Of a DNA stretch of 64,000 nucleotides, positions 56,606 through 64,000 are shown piece by piece. A program made the position numbers and the translations under genes. This DNA is from Methanosarcina flavescens. GTDB taxonomy: Archaea > Halobacteriota > Methanosarcinia > Methanosarcinales > Methanosarcinaceae. Within the stretch, counting starts at the first letter, position 1. Each line of letters opens with the position of its first letter. The notes beneath the pieces are model-generated. The model searched no databases and was not told the DNA's origin. It was given only the letters and a program-made list of their open reading frames with translations. Where the stretch lies: positions 3,162,001 through 3,226,000 of the forward strand of contig NZ_CP032683.1 in NCBI RefSeq assembly GCF_001304615.2. The letters are read 5' to 3'.

Positions 56606-57250
56606 TTATCTCTTCAGTGCAGGCCTGAACTCAAGCCTGGTGTCATAAAGAAGGTGCCAGAGATCGCCTTTTTTTTCCATTCTATCCGCATCGATTACAG
56701 CTCTCTGTCCCTCAATCTTGAGCCTTATACTGTGCTTCCCGAAGGTAACTTTTCCGAGCCTGCTTTCCATCCTGCTGTAATCAAGGGCATCGGCAAGCCT
56801 GACAAGGGCAGCCACTCTCAAGGTAAAATCCTGAAGCTCCTAAGGCATTCTCCCAAAACTCTTTCCTTTAAGCTTCTCAAGCTTCTCGTTTCCAATTCTC
56901 TTTTTGTGCAGGAAAGCTGTCCAGGAAACAACTGGCCACAGCCTTTCAGGCACTTCCGATGGCGGGTGCAGGAGCAGAATAAGTCTTCCTGCTTTATGAT
57001 GATTCTCAAAATCCATGGCCGCGCCTATATCATGAACAAGCGCCACTATCTCTACAAGGTTTCTCATCTCAGGACGCAGTCCATGGATAGAATTAAGGAT
57101 ATCAAAAAGCTCAAGAGCATTCCTTGCCACATTGTCGGCGTGGCTGCGTTCAATTCCATAGATATGGGAAAGATCTTCTAAAGGCAGAGGCTCGGGTGAA
57201 AAGGCTTCCTCCGAATAGCCAGATTTTGAAAACCCGTCAGTTACACTCAC
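56606..57250 (-). CDS. Ppx/GppA-type HD phosphohydrolase with internal UAG (possible pyrrolysine)
   Basis: One frame runs from GTG 57250 (GGAG seven bases before) to 56606, interrupted only by TAG at 56842-56840. The two sides are clearly one protein: HADNVARNALELFD, LVHDIG (HD motif), then after the UAG ELQDFTLRVAALVRLADALDYSRM. The frame does not shift. In Methanosarcina UAG can be read as pyrrolysine, so the protein may be made full length (214 residues), with Pyl at a helix position often Lys in kin. An ATG at 57286 is a less likely start. Function: probably a phosphohydrolase on nucleotide or polyphosphate substrates. Confidence 0.8.
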
Positions 57251-57394
57251 ATTTGACTCCTTTCTTATTTTTCTCTCATTAATCATAATTGCACTGACTT
57301 AAACTTATTTTCGAACTTTTCATAAGTTGTTTTCACTCAAATCTTATCTCAAAATACTTGCGCTGCACCTCTTGACCGCGCCTACCAGCCGTTT

Positions 57395-57485
57395 TCGATA
57401 AAACCTTTTCTCAAAAGGTTTTTGATCAAACTTTTTTCTAAAAAGTTTGCGGTCAAGCAGTTTTTTGAAAAAATTTGCGGGAATG
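57395..57485. repeat. Intergenic hairpin repeat block, second copy
   Basis: Small inverted repeats (AAACCTTTTCTCAAAAGGTTT and AAACTTTTTTCTAAAAAGTTT) resemble the block at 16345-16450; 57423-57450 is identical to 16368-16395. It lies in the spacer before the XPB gene. Confidence 0.7.
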
Positions 57486-57528
57486 ATAAGTCAATTATTA
57501 TATATAACGTCCAGGCTCTTAATAAGCA

Positions 57529-58974
57529 ATGATTAAAATTAGTTTCAAACAGGGAACGCTTCTTATAGAGGGGAATGTGAGGGTTCCTAATTCAGTTTGG
57601 GACGAAAGAAGCGGAAGTTTCAGGGCTCTTGCCCTTTATTACAGAGATATAATAAATTATCTGAAAAGTTCTAAAATTCCTTTTAAAGATGAAGTACTTG
57701 ACCTTCTTCCCTGTCCTGATCTGGCAGCAGCATACGAAGCTTCGGGAAAGAAACTTAAATTAAGGGATTACCAGGCTGAGGCTCTCGTGTCCTGGGGGGA
57801 AAATGATAGATGGGGAGTGCTCGTCCTGCCGACTGGTAGTGGAAAAACTCTTGTTGGGATTCGGGCAATTGCAGGCTGCAATACTCCTACCCTTGTGGTT
57901 GTTCCAACGCTTGATCTGCTCGAACAGTGGAAAAGACAGCTTGAAGAAGCTTTTTCTATGGAAATCGGAAAGCTTGGAGGCGGAGAGAAGAAGATTCTTC
58001 CAATAACGGTTTCCACATATGATTCTGCTTATATCTATGCCAAAACTCTTGGGAACAGGTTCGGTCTGCTTATTTTTGACGAGGTTCACCACCTGCCTGC
58101 AGCTGGGTACAGAAGCATTGCCGAGTTTTCCGCAGCTCCCTACAGGCTTGGGCTGACAGCTACTTATGAGCGTGAAGATGAGCTGCATTCAGAGTTGAAC
58201 AGGCTTGTAGGGGGAAAAGTTTACGAAAAGCACGTTTCGGAACTTGCAGGCGGCCATCTTTCCCCTTACAGGATTGAGCGTGTAGCTGTTGCACTCACGG
58301 ATGAGGAGAGGAAGAAGTACGACAAATACCATTCCACCTATATCGATTATCTCAGGAAGACCGGGATGGTAATCCGGGGACCAAGGGATTTTCAGAAGCT
58401 GGTTATGAGAAGCGGGAGAGACCCAGAAGCCAGGAAAGCCCTTCTTGCAAGAAACGCTGCAAGGGACCTTGCTTTTAATACCGATTCAAAAATTGAAAAG
58501 TTAAGAGAGATCTTGAAAGCACATACGGAAGACAGAATATTCATTTTTACGGAACATAACCGGCTTGTTCACCAGATTTCCAGGGAATTTCTTATTCCTG
58601 CAATTACTTACAGAACACCTGCAAAAGAAAGGAGCTCTATCCTCGAGAAATTCAGAAGAGGGAAGTACAGGGCTGTAGTCACCTCAAAAGTACTTGACGA
58701 GGGCATTGATGTTCCTGAGGCTAACATAGGAATTATAGCCAGCGGGACAGGAAGCAAATTAGCGTATATACAGCGCCTCGGAAGGATTCTCAGGAAAAAG
58801 GAAGGAAAAGAAGCCATACTTTATGAAATAATAACCGTAGAAACGACAGAGGCCGAAACTGCAAGGAGGAGAAAGGAAGCTATTTCAATCCGAAAAAAAG
58901 CTGAAAAATCAGGAAGGGAAAGCGGAATGAAAAAAGAAAAAAATCCTGGAGGCGGCTCACCTGCTTACATCTGA
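57529..58974 (+). CDS. xpb: XPB-type DNA repair helicase
   Basis: This 481-residue SF2 helicase has Walker A LPTGSGKT (about residues 98-105), the DEVH box IFDEVHHL (about 182), the XPB-specific RED motif in TATYEREDEL, and motif VI QRLGRILRKK. Its stop overlaps the start region of the Bax1 gene. Archaeal XPB unwinds DNA together with the Bax1 nuclease in nucleotide excision repair. Confidence 0.93.
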   Translation: MIKISFKQGTLLIEGNVRVPNSVWDERSGSFRALALYYRDIINYLKSSKIPFKDEVLDLLPCPDLAAAYEASGKKLKLRDYQAEALVSWGENDRWGVLVLPTGSGKTLVGIRAIAGCNTPTLVVVPTLDLLEQWKRQLEEAFSMEIGKLGGGEKKILPITVSTYDSAYIYAKTLGNRFGLLIFDEVHHLPAAGYRSIAEFSAAPYRLGLTATYEREDELHSELNRLVGGKVYEKHVSELAGGHLSPYRIERVAVALTDEERKKYDKYHSTYIDYLRKTGMVIRGPRDFQKLVMRSGRDPEARKALLARNAARDLAFNTDSKIEKLREILKAHTEDRIFIFTEHNRLVHQISREFLIPAITYRTPAKERSSILEKFRRGKYRAVVTSKVLDEGIDVPEANIGIIASGTGSKLAYIQRLGRILRKKEGKEAILYEIITVETTEAETARRRKEAISIRKKAEKSGRESGMKKEKNPGGGSPAYI

Positions 58975-60709
58975 CCTGCTTGTAACACGCATTTCCGGAG
59001 GGAAAATAAAGCCTGTATATGCAGCTTTTGATCCAGAAAACCTGGAACTTGCAAGGCTCCTGATAGAGACTTTTGAGCAGCATGTCGGAAAAACTTATGG
59101 AGATCTCCTGACCGAACTTGAGGGCTATGAGGAGATGAATTACCGTTTTATAAGAGGGCTCTCCCAACTGCTTGGAAGGCGGGTAGTGATCGAAACGGAT
59201 GCAGCTGTTGACCCTTTTCTTGCAAGGGAAACGGTTTTTGAAGCTTGTAGAGGCATGGCACTTTCTCGTGTCGAGAGAGAAGAGGCTCTGCAAAAAGCCG
59301 CAAAGAAACTTTCAATTTCGATCAAGGAACTCGAAAAGGCACTATGGGCTGACCTTGAGGAGAATCAGGTCGTAAGAAGTTTTCTTCCCCTTTCACCCGC
59401 AGAACTTATCCAGCAGTACAATATTTCCCTGACACAGACCCTCCTTTTTCGTGCAATCGACCTTGACATCTGGACAAAAGGCGATTTTCAGAAGTTGCTC
59501 TGGAGAATCCTCCGCCTGGGACTAATGTATTCCCTTGAAGATACTGAAGAGGCAAAAGGCGAAAGTGATAAGGGAAAAGAAGGATCTGAAGGAAAGTCCG
59601 ATGGAAAAAAAGAGGGATCAAGAGCCGTTCACCTGCACCTTGACGGGCCAGCCTCTCTTTTTCGGATCTCGGAACGCTATGGGAATTCCTTTGCAAAAAT
59701 CTTTCCTGCCCTATTGAAGTCAAAAGGCTGGAGGCTCAGGGCTGGCATTCTTCACAAAGGTTACCAGGGAAAGCGAATTCTGGAGTTTACTCTTGATGAT
59801 TCGGAAGAAGCGTTCAAAGCTACGCCTGAAGCAGCCCTGACCCCGGAGGTTCTTTCTCCGGAAATTCAGATTAAAGAAGAAAAGGGAGAATACCAGGCTG
59901 GAACTGAGGAAATCAAAGCCGAAGAGGCAGCCTATGACAGCAAGCTTGAACAGATATTCGGCAGCCTCAGTCTTGGGAGCTGGAAGATAAAAAGGGAACC
60001 GACAATTCTTAAAGCCGGAAAACATGCTTTTGTCCCTGACTTTGCCCTGCAACGAAATGGCATAAAGGTATATCTGGAAATCGTCGGTTTCTGGACACCG
60101 GAATACCTTGAAAACAAGATTAAGAAACTCAAGCAGGTGAAAGAACCTGTAATTCTCCTGATTGACAGGAAGCTCAAATGTTCTGAGAAGGATTTTCCAT
60201 CGCAGGAAGTTATTTTCTTTGATAAAAAAATTCCGGCAAACGAGGTCATGCAGATACTCCGAAGGTACGAGGAGAAAAAGCTTTCAGAAGACCGATCGAA
60301 ACTTGGGGAAATGGAACTTTCGCTTTCAGGTGAACTTATAAACCTTGAAGAAATTGCAGCCGAAAAAGGAGTACTGCCCGATGCCCTAAAAGAAGTGGTC
60401 GCAGACAGACTTTCAAGGGTTGAAAAAGTGGAGAGAGAAGGGAAATTGGAAAAAGCCATAGAGTTAGAAAAATATCAGGACTACATTCTCCTTGAAAATT
60501 ACTTAATTCACAGGCAGCTATTGGAAAGAATTGATAAGGAGCTTGAAAAGCCGGGTGCAGTAGAGACATATGCCGACGCAGTAAAAGTTTTCGAAATTTT
60601 CGGGCTTGATCGCAGCCTTTACTATCCTGTACTCGAACAGCTCGGGTATAAGGTAATCTGGACAGGGCTGAGTGAAGAGAATGCGAAGGTGAGGAAAGCC
60701 GAAGATTAA
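58961..60709 (+). CDS. bax1: Bax1 (DUF790) nuclease partner of XPB, probable CTG start
   Basis: The usual Bax1 N-terminus MLTSDLL is present if translation starts at CTG 58961, eight bases after GGAGG (58948-58952) and inside the XPB gene; the first ATG, at 59135, would remove 58 conserved residues (SDLLVTRISGGKIKPVYAAF). From CTG the protein is 582 residues. DUF790 motifs follow (GLSQLLGRRV, DPFLARETVFEACRG) and the C-terminal nuclease-like part has VPDFALQRNGIKVYLEIVGFW. It is translationally coupled to XPB. Confidence 0.88.
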   Translation: MLTSDLLVTRISGGKIKPVYAAFDPENLELARLLIETFEQHVGKTYGDLLTELEGYEEMNYRFIRGLSQLLGRRVVIETDAAVDPFLARETVFEACRGMALSRVEREEALQKAAKKLSISIKELEKALWADLEENQVVRSFLPLSPAELIQQYNISLTQTLLFRAIDLDIWTKGDFQKLLWRILRLGLMYSLEDTEEAKGESDKGKEGSEGKSDGKKEGSRAVHLHLDGPASLFRISERYGNSFAKIFPALLKSKGWRLRAGILHKGYQGKRILEFTLDDSEEAFKATPEAALTPEVLSPEIQIKEEKGEYQAGTEEIKAEEAAYDSKLEQIFGSLSLGSWKIKREPTILKAGKHAFVPDFALQRNGIKVYLEIVGFWTPEYLENKIKKLKQVKEPVILLIDRKLKCSEKDFPSQEVIFFDKKIPANEVMQILRRYEEKKLSEDRSKLGEMELSLSGELINLEEIAAEKGVLPDALKEVVADRLSRVEKVEREGKLEKAIELEKYQDYILLENYLIHRQLLERIDKELEKPGAVETYADAVKVFEIFGLDRSLYYPVLEQLGYKVIWTGLSEENAKVRKAED

Positions 60710-60832
60710 ATAAACCGTAGAAGTTTAATTGGTTTTAAGTTAGAAACAAATAGGTTTTAACATGTTAACTAAATTTTGCTTCACCTTCAAACTTCTCTAA
60801 ACTTCGTTCTCCAGGCTAATTCTGATTCCAGC

Positions 60833-61681
60833 TCATTCAACGTACTCCACATTCTTTTTTACAGGCTTGAAAAGTTTCATGAACTCATGCACCTCTTGAG
60901 GAAAATCTGTGCTTATGGGAAGTCCCAGGGCTTTTGCATCAGCGGCTGAGAGGGGAGTGCTGTGGATCATCTCCCCGCTGACCAGTTTATCGACCACTTC
61001 ATCGAGCCTGCTTTCACCAGAGGGGCCTGGCTGGATTTTGCCTTCGAGAAGCTCTTTTGCGACGTCCCTGGTTAGCTTAAGGGCTTTTCTCGAGATGTCG
61101 CTCATAACAAGGGTGGTGTCATCGGCTTTTTCTTTTTTTGTTTCTGCTGCATAGATCCAGGAAGGGGCAGGGAATGCCCCGCGCACGAAATCTCCTATCT
61201 GAGGATCAATAGGCCCTATAACAGCGTCTTTATCCATTACAATTTCATTTGCAGCAAGGGCTATAATTGTGCCTCCTGACATCGAATAGTGCGGGATAAT
61301 AACCTTTGTGTTTTTAGGGTGCCGCCTTAGAGCACGAGCAATCTGGATGCTGGCATGGAGTTGCCCGCCGGGAGTGTGCAGGATGAGTTCAAGCGGGTAA
61401 TCCTGGTATTGCCTTATCCAGCGCAGGATCTGCTCGGCATCTTCCTCATCTATGTACTGATAGGCAGGCAGCCCGAAAACGGAAATTGCCTCCCGTCTGT
61501 GGATCATAGTGAGCACCTTGCAGCCGTGTCGCTTTTCCATAGCTTTCAGTTTTGACATGCGCTTCATGCGAATTTGCTTTAGCTGCGACTGTGGGTAGAT
61601 TACTGCATAGAAAAACAGAAGTATAAACAGGAGAGACATCAAATCCCAGAGACTAATTGTAGTATTGTCAAGCGTAGCCAG
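60833..61681 (-). CDS. ClpP-class (SDH-like) membrane protease, probable CTG start
   Basis: GGAGG (61692-61688) is six bases before in-frame CTG 61681; an ATG at 61639 lacks a site. The protein has one N-terminal membrane helix, then a ClpP/SppA-like fold with LILHTPGGQLHASIQ, the nucleophile Ser in YSMSGGTIIALAA and IDPQIGDFVRGAFPAPSW, as in the serine dehydrogenase proteinase (SDH) family. It is probably a membrane-bound serine protease. From CTG it is 282 residues. Confidence 0.75.
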   Translation of the reverse strand: MATLDNTTISLWDLMSLLFILLFFYAVIYPQSQLKQIRMKRMSKLKAMEKRHGCKVLTMIHRREAISVFGLPAYQYIDEEDAEQILRWIRQYQDYPLELILHTPGGQLHASIQIARALRRHPKNTKVIIPHYSMSGGTIIALAANEIVMDKDAVIGPIDPQIGDFVRGAFPAPSWIYAAETKKEKADDTTLVMSDISRKALKLTRDVAKELLEGKIQPGPSGESRLDEVVDKLVSGEMIHSTPLSAADAKALGLPISTDFPQEVHEFMKLFKPVKKNVEYVE

Positions 61682-61923
61682 AATATTCCTCCATAATCTC
61701 CCGAAGGCTACTAAAGTTACTGAAAATTGAAATTAACCTCCGGGCTTAATCCCAATATAAATAGATGTGCAGGTTTTTAATTTTTAGTGCCCCGTCCTGA
61801 AGGAAAATGGCAGTATTAGATGGTGTTTTAAAAGTCTACAATCGGGAGAAGAAAAGATAGAAAAAATAAAGAAGAGTAGATAAGAGGGTGGAGAATAAAA
61901 ACTTACAAGAACTTTACCTGGCT

Positions 61924-62241
61924 TTATTGAGAAATCAGCCTGAGTCCGACTATTCCTGAGAAGATCAGGAGAATACAGAAAACTCTGGCAAGATTCAGGG
62001 ACTCGTTAAAGAGCAGAGCTCCTAAAATAGTGGTGCCAATAACTCCTATTCCGGTCCAGATTGCATAGCCGGTTCCTATTGGCAGGGTTTTCAGGGACTG
62101 GGACAGGAAATAAAAGCTAAGAATCATGCAAACGACGGTAAAAATACTGGGATAAAGCCGCGTGAAACCATCGGTATATTTCAGCCCGATTGCCCACGCA
62201 GCCTCAAAAAGCCCCGCGATAAAAAGAAAGAACCATTCCAT
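61924..62241 (-). CDS. SMR-family transporter (SugE/Gdx-like)
   Basis: This 105-residue protein has four membrane helices and motifs GLFEAAWAIGLKYTDGFTR, the conserved Glu in the first helix and WTGIGVIGTT in the third. GLKYTxGF and the W-GIG pattern favour the SugE/Gdx branch (guanidinium export) over EmrE. It is monocistronic; no guanidine riboswitch was recognised. Confidence 0.88.
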   Translation of the reverse strand: MEWFFLFIAGLFEAAWAIGLKYTDGFTRLYPSIFTVVCMILSFYFLSQSLKTLPIGTGYAIWTGIGVIGTTILGALLFNESLNLARVFCILLIFSGIVGLRLISQ

Positions 62242-62580
62242 TTTTATTTTACAACCTTTTATTTTACAATTCGTTTAAGTAACTTATAGGGTCGCCGTGA
62301 AGAAGGCAATTAGAATGCGTTTAAAGCCTTTTTATAACTTTGCCTGCAAGAACTCTGAAAACCTGTTAAGCATCTAAAAAATGCAATAATAAATATTAAA
62401 ATCAGAGCTAGAAAACAGAAAAAAGTTTGAAATTAGAATTAAAAGTTAAGAAGCATAACTGAATATCAGAATTGGAGATCTAAACTAAAAATCTGAGCAA
62501 AAAATCGTAACTGAAAATAAGAACTAAAAAGAGGAAGAAGAAACAATAAACCTTTAATCCATTCCGGATAATATTTCAAT
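62242..62580. other. A-rich divergent spacer
   Basis: The 339 bases between gdx-like and the PflA-like gene are A-rich and show no gene. Confidence 0.4.
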
Positions 62581-63669
62581 ATGGGATTCCCGAAGTACCT
62601 GAAACGTTACTTCAAGGTGCAAAAAGATGAAACGCCTGCCCTCTTCAAGATAACAGAAAGAGTTCCTGTCGAGTTTGACCCGGGCATGCAGCTTGAAGAA
62701 CTCAGGAAAATTCACGAGAAAGAAATCGAAGAATACCGAAAATTCAGGGAAAATCTTGAAATCGAAGCCGCAGAAGCTCTTGCTTATAAGGATACGGCTG
62801 ACAGGTTAACGTTTTTTACTGAAAGCTTCCTGGAAATGCCGAAAGCCAGTCCCTCCCTCCTCGACCTTAAGGTTGAAATCGTGGACAGGATGCTGGAGAA
62901 GTGCCACTGCTGCGGATGGCGCTGTGAGGTTAACAGGAAAACAGGTGAAAAAGGTTTCTGCAGGCTGACAGATCTCTCAAATTATGCCTCCGAGTTCCTG
63001 CATATGGGAGAAGAGCCAGAACTTGTGCCCTCTCATACGATATTTTTTACGGGCTGTACCTTCGCCTGCGTATACTGCCAGAACTGGGATATTTCAACCT
63101 GCCCTGATTCCGGAACCCGTATCGAACCCAGGAAACTTGCAAAGTTAATAGACCTGCGCAGAATGCATGGAGCAAGGAATGTAAATTTCGTAACTCCTAC
63201 CCCACACACACATACTGCACTGAAAACTATCCGTGAAATCTCTGTAAACACGCCTGTAATCTGGAACTCAAATATGTACCATTCCCGGGAAATTGCAGAA
63301 ATGCTCGAAGGGGTTGTGGATGTCTACCTGGGGGATTTCAAGTACGGAAACAATGAATGTGCCCGGAGATATTCAAAGATAAAAAATTATCTTGAAGTCG
63401 TGCAGCCCAATTTCGAATTCGCCTACAAGACCGCAGAAGTCCTTCTTCGTCACCTGGTTCTCCCCGGCCACCTAGAGTGCTGTACAAAGCCTATTGCAGA
63501 ATGGGTCGCAAAGAATATCCCGCAAATCAGGTTCAACCTTATGTTTCAGTACAGGCCGTGTTACCGGGCTATGGAGTATCCGGATCTTGGACGCCACCTG
63601 ACCCCGGAAGAAGAAGCCAGGGCAATCGAGATTGTAAGAGAAGCAGGAATTGAAGATTTACTATTTTAA
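62581..63669 (+). CDS. PflA/PflX-like radical SAM protein
   Basis: This 362-residue protein has an N-terminal helical part, a Cys-rich zone (CHCCGWRCEVNR, GFCRL) and the radical SAM motif in TGCTFACVYCQNWD. This fits the PflX-like group of pyruvate formate-lyase activating enzyme relatives. No glycyl radical enzyme is nearby, so its substrate is unknown. Confidence 0.85.
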   Translation: MGFPKYLKRYFKVQKDETPALFKITERVPVEFDPGMQLEELRKIHEKEIEEYRKFRENLEIEAAEALAYKDTADRLTFFTESFLEMPKASPSLLDLKVEIVDRMLEKCHCCGWRCEVNRKTGEKGFCRLTDLSNYASEFLHMGEEPELVPSHTIFFTGCTFACVYCQNWDISTCPDSGTRIEPRKLAKLIDLRRMHGARNVNFVTPTPHTHTALKTIREISVNTPVIWNSNMYHSREIAEMLEGVVDVYLGDFKYGNNECARRYSKIKNYLEVVQPNFEFAYKTAEVLLRHLVLPGHLECCTKPIAEWVAKNIPQIRFNLMFQYRPCYRAMEYPDLGRHLTPEEEARAIEIVREAGIEDLLF

Positions 63670-63710
63670 AATTGAATAATTGTTTAACTATTATAGAAAA
63701 AACGGTATGG

Positions 63711-63736
63711 TAAATGGTACCATAAATGGTACCATA
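63711..63736. repeat. 12-base tandem palindromic repeat
   Basis: TAAATGGTACCA occurs twice in tandem (63711-63722 and 63723-63734) with a third partial unit; each copy contains the palindrome ATGGTACCAT. Confidence 0.7.
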
Positions 63737-63876
63737 AATAGTATACAGATAATACAGCAGATAATGAAAAAGACAGCGAGTCTAGTAACATAGAGAAATA
63801 TGAGTGGATTTTTTAATTGCCAATTATTTATGGGAACCTTCTTTTTTGAAGCCGGATATCAAGGTTTTTCGACAAA

Positions 63877-64000
63877 ATGAACTTCTGTTTTGTTATTTTT
63901 GTACTTACAGCGCTGTTAGCGTTGATTATTTTCGTTGTTTTCTGTCCTCAGGTTGTCTTGATAGGAATGAATAACTCCTCCGCTATTTCGTCCTGTTCCA
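63877..64000. other. Possible partial gene at the window edge
   Basis: Plus-strand ATG 63877 opens a hydrophobic frame to the end of the window. The minus strand also has an open frame reading SYQDNLRTENNENNQR to a stop near 63923, which looks more protein-like. The window is too short to choose between them. Confidence 0.25.

Overview
The window reads as a chromosome segment of a methanogenic archaeon of the genus Methanosarcina or a very close relative. The evidence is archaeal-type PEP carboxylase, a secreted papain-like protease with PKD domains, YVTN repeats and a PGF-CTERM tail, XPB/Bax1, a Tes-like radical SAM enzyme, a single-cluster ferredoxin, AT-rich spacers and an amber codon inside an otherwise intact gene. 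No rRNA, CRISPR array or complete insertion sequence was seen. The genus assignment is inference from gene content.

Layout. 1-5.6 kb: cell-surface or secreted proteins (multidomain C1A protease; frameshifted polysaccharide deacetylase). 5.8-11.9 kb: a defence-like island with a zinc-ribbon/HEPN protein, two tandem Mrr-like nuclease paralogues and a divergent STAND ATPase with TPR repeats. 12.0-13.7 kb: a RiPP locus with an NHLP-type precursor (GG site, Cys-rich core, hexapeptide tail) coupled to a radical SAM/SPASM maturase that carries a one-base frameshift. 14-16 kb: HdeD-like protein, an aberrant tRNA-Cys, a zinc-ribbon membrane protein. 16.5-23 kb: hcp, ppcA, a U32 peptidase relic and a MATE exporter. 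24.2-27.6 kb: a second RiPP-like locus with an ABC exporter, a radical SAM/SPASM enzyme and a 52-residue candidate precursor, with a MITE-like element between precursor and enzyme. 27.6-31.7 kb: small secreted proteins (Gln-rich repeat proteins, Ala/Ser-rich proteins, a chagasin-like cysteine protease inhibitor) around a block of nested palindromic repeats. 32-36 kb: thioredoxin/CcdA-like protein and an MprF-like flippase/synthetase. 36.4-41 kb: a 23-residue membrane peptide, a large HEPN-motif protein and small membrane or zinc-ribbon proteins. 41.6-64 kb: mostly housekeeping or conserved hypothetical genes, including a Tes-like enzyme, a TPR protein, a circularly permuted GTPase, THEP1, a remnant of a restriction-modification enzyme, DUF72, ferredoxin, a SagB-type nitroreductase, a phosphohydrolase with an internal UAG, the XPB-Bax1 repair pair, a ClpP-class protease, an SMR transporter and a PflA-like radical SAM protein.

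Three things stand out. First, there are two separate peptide-modification loci. Second, six genes have a well-placed Shine-Dalgarno sequence but a near-cognate codon (ACG, ATA or CTG) where AUG is expected. Third, there is a compact Mrr-Mrr/STAND-TPR island that could be an uncharacterised immune system. Four genes carry single-base deletions at short homopolymers, so sequencing error must be excluded before calling them dead.
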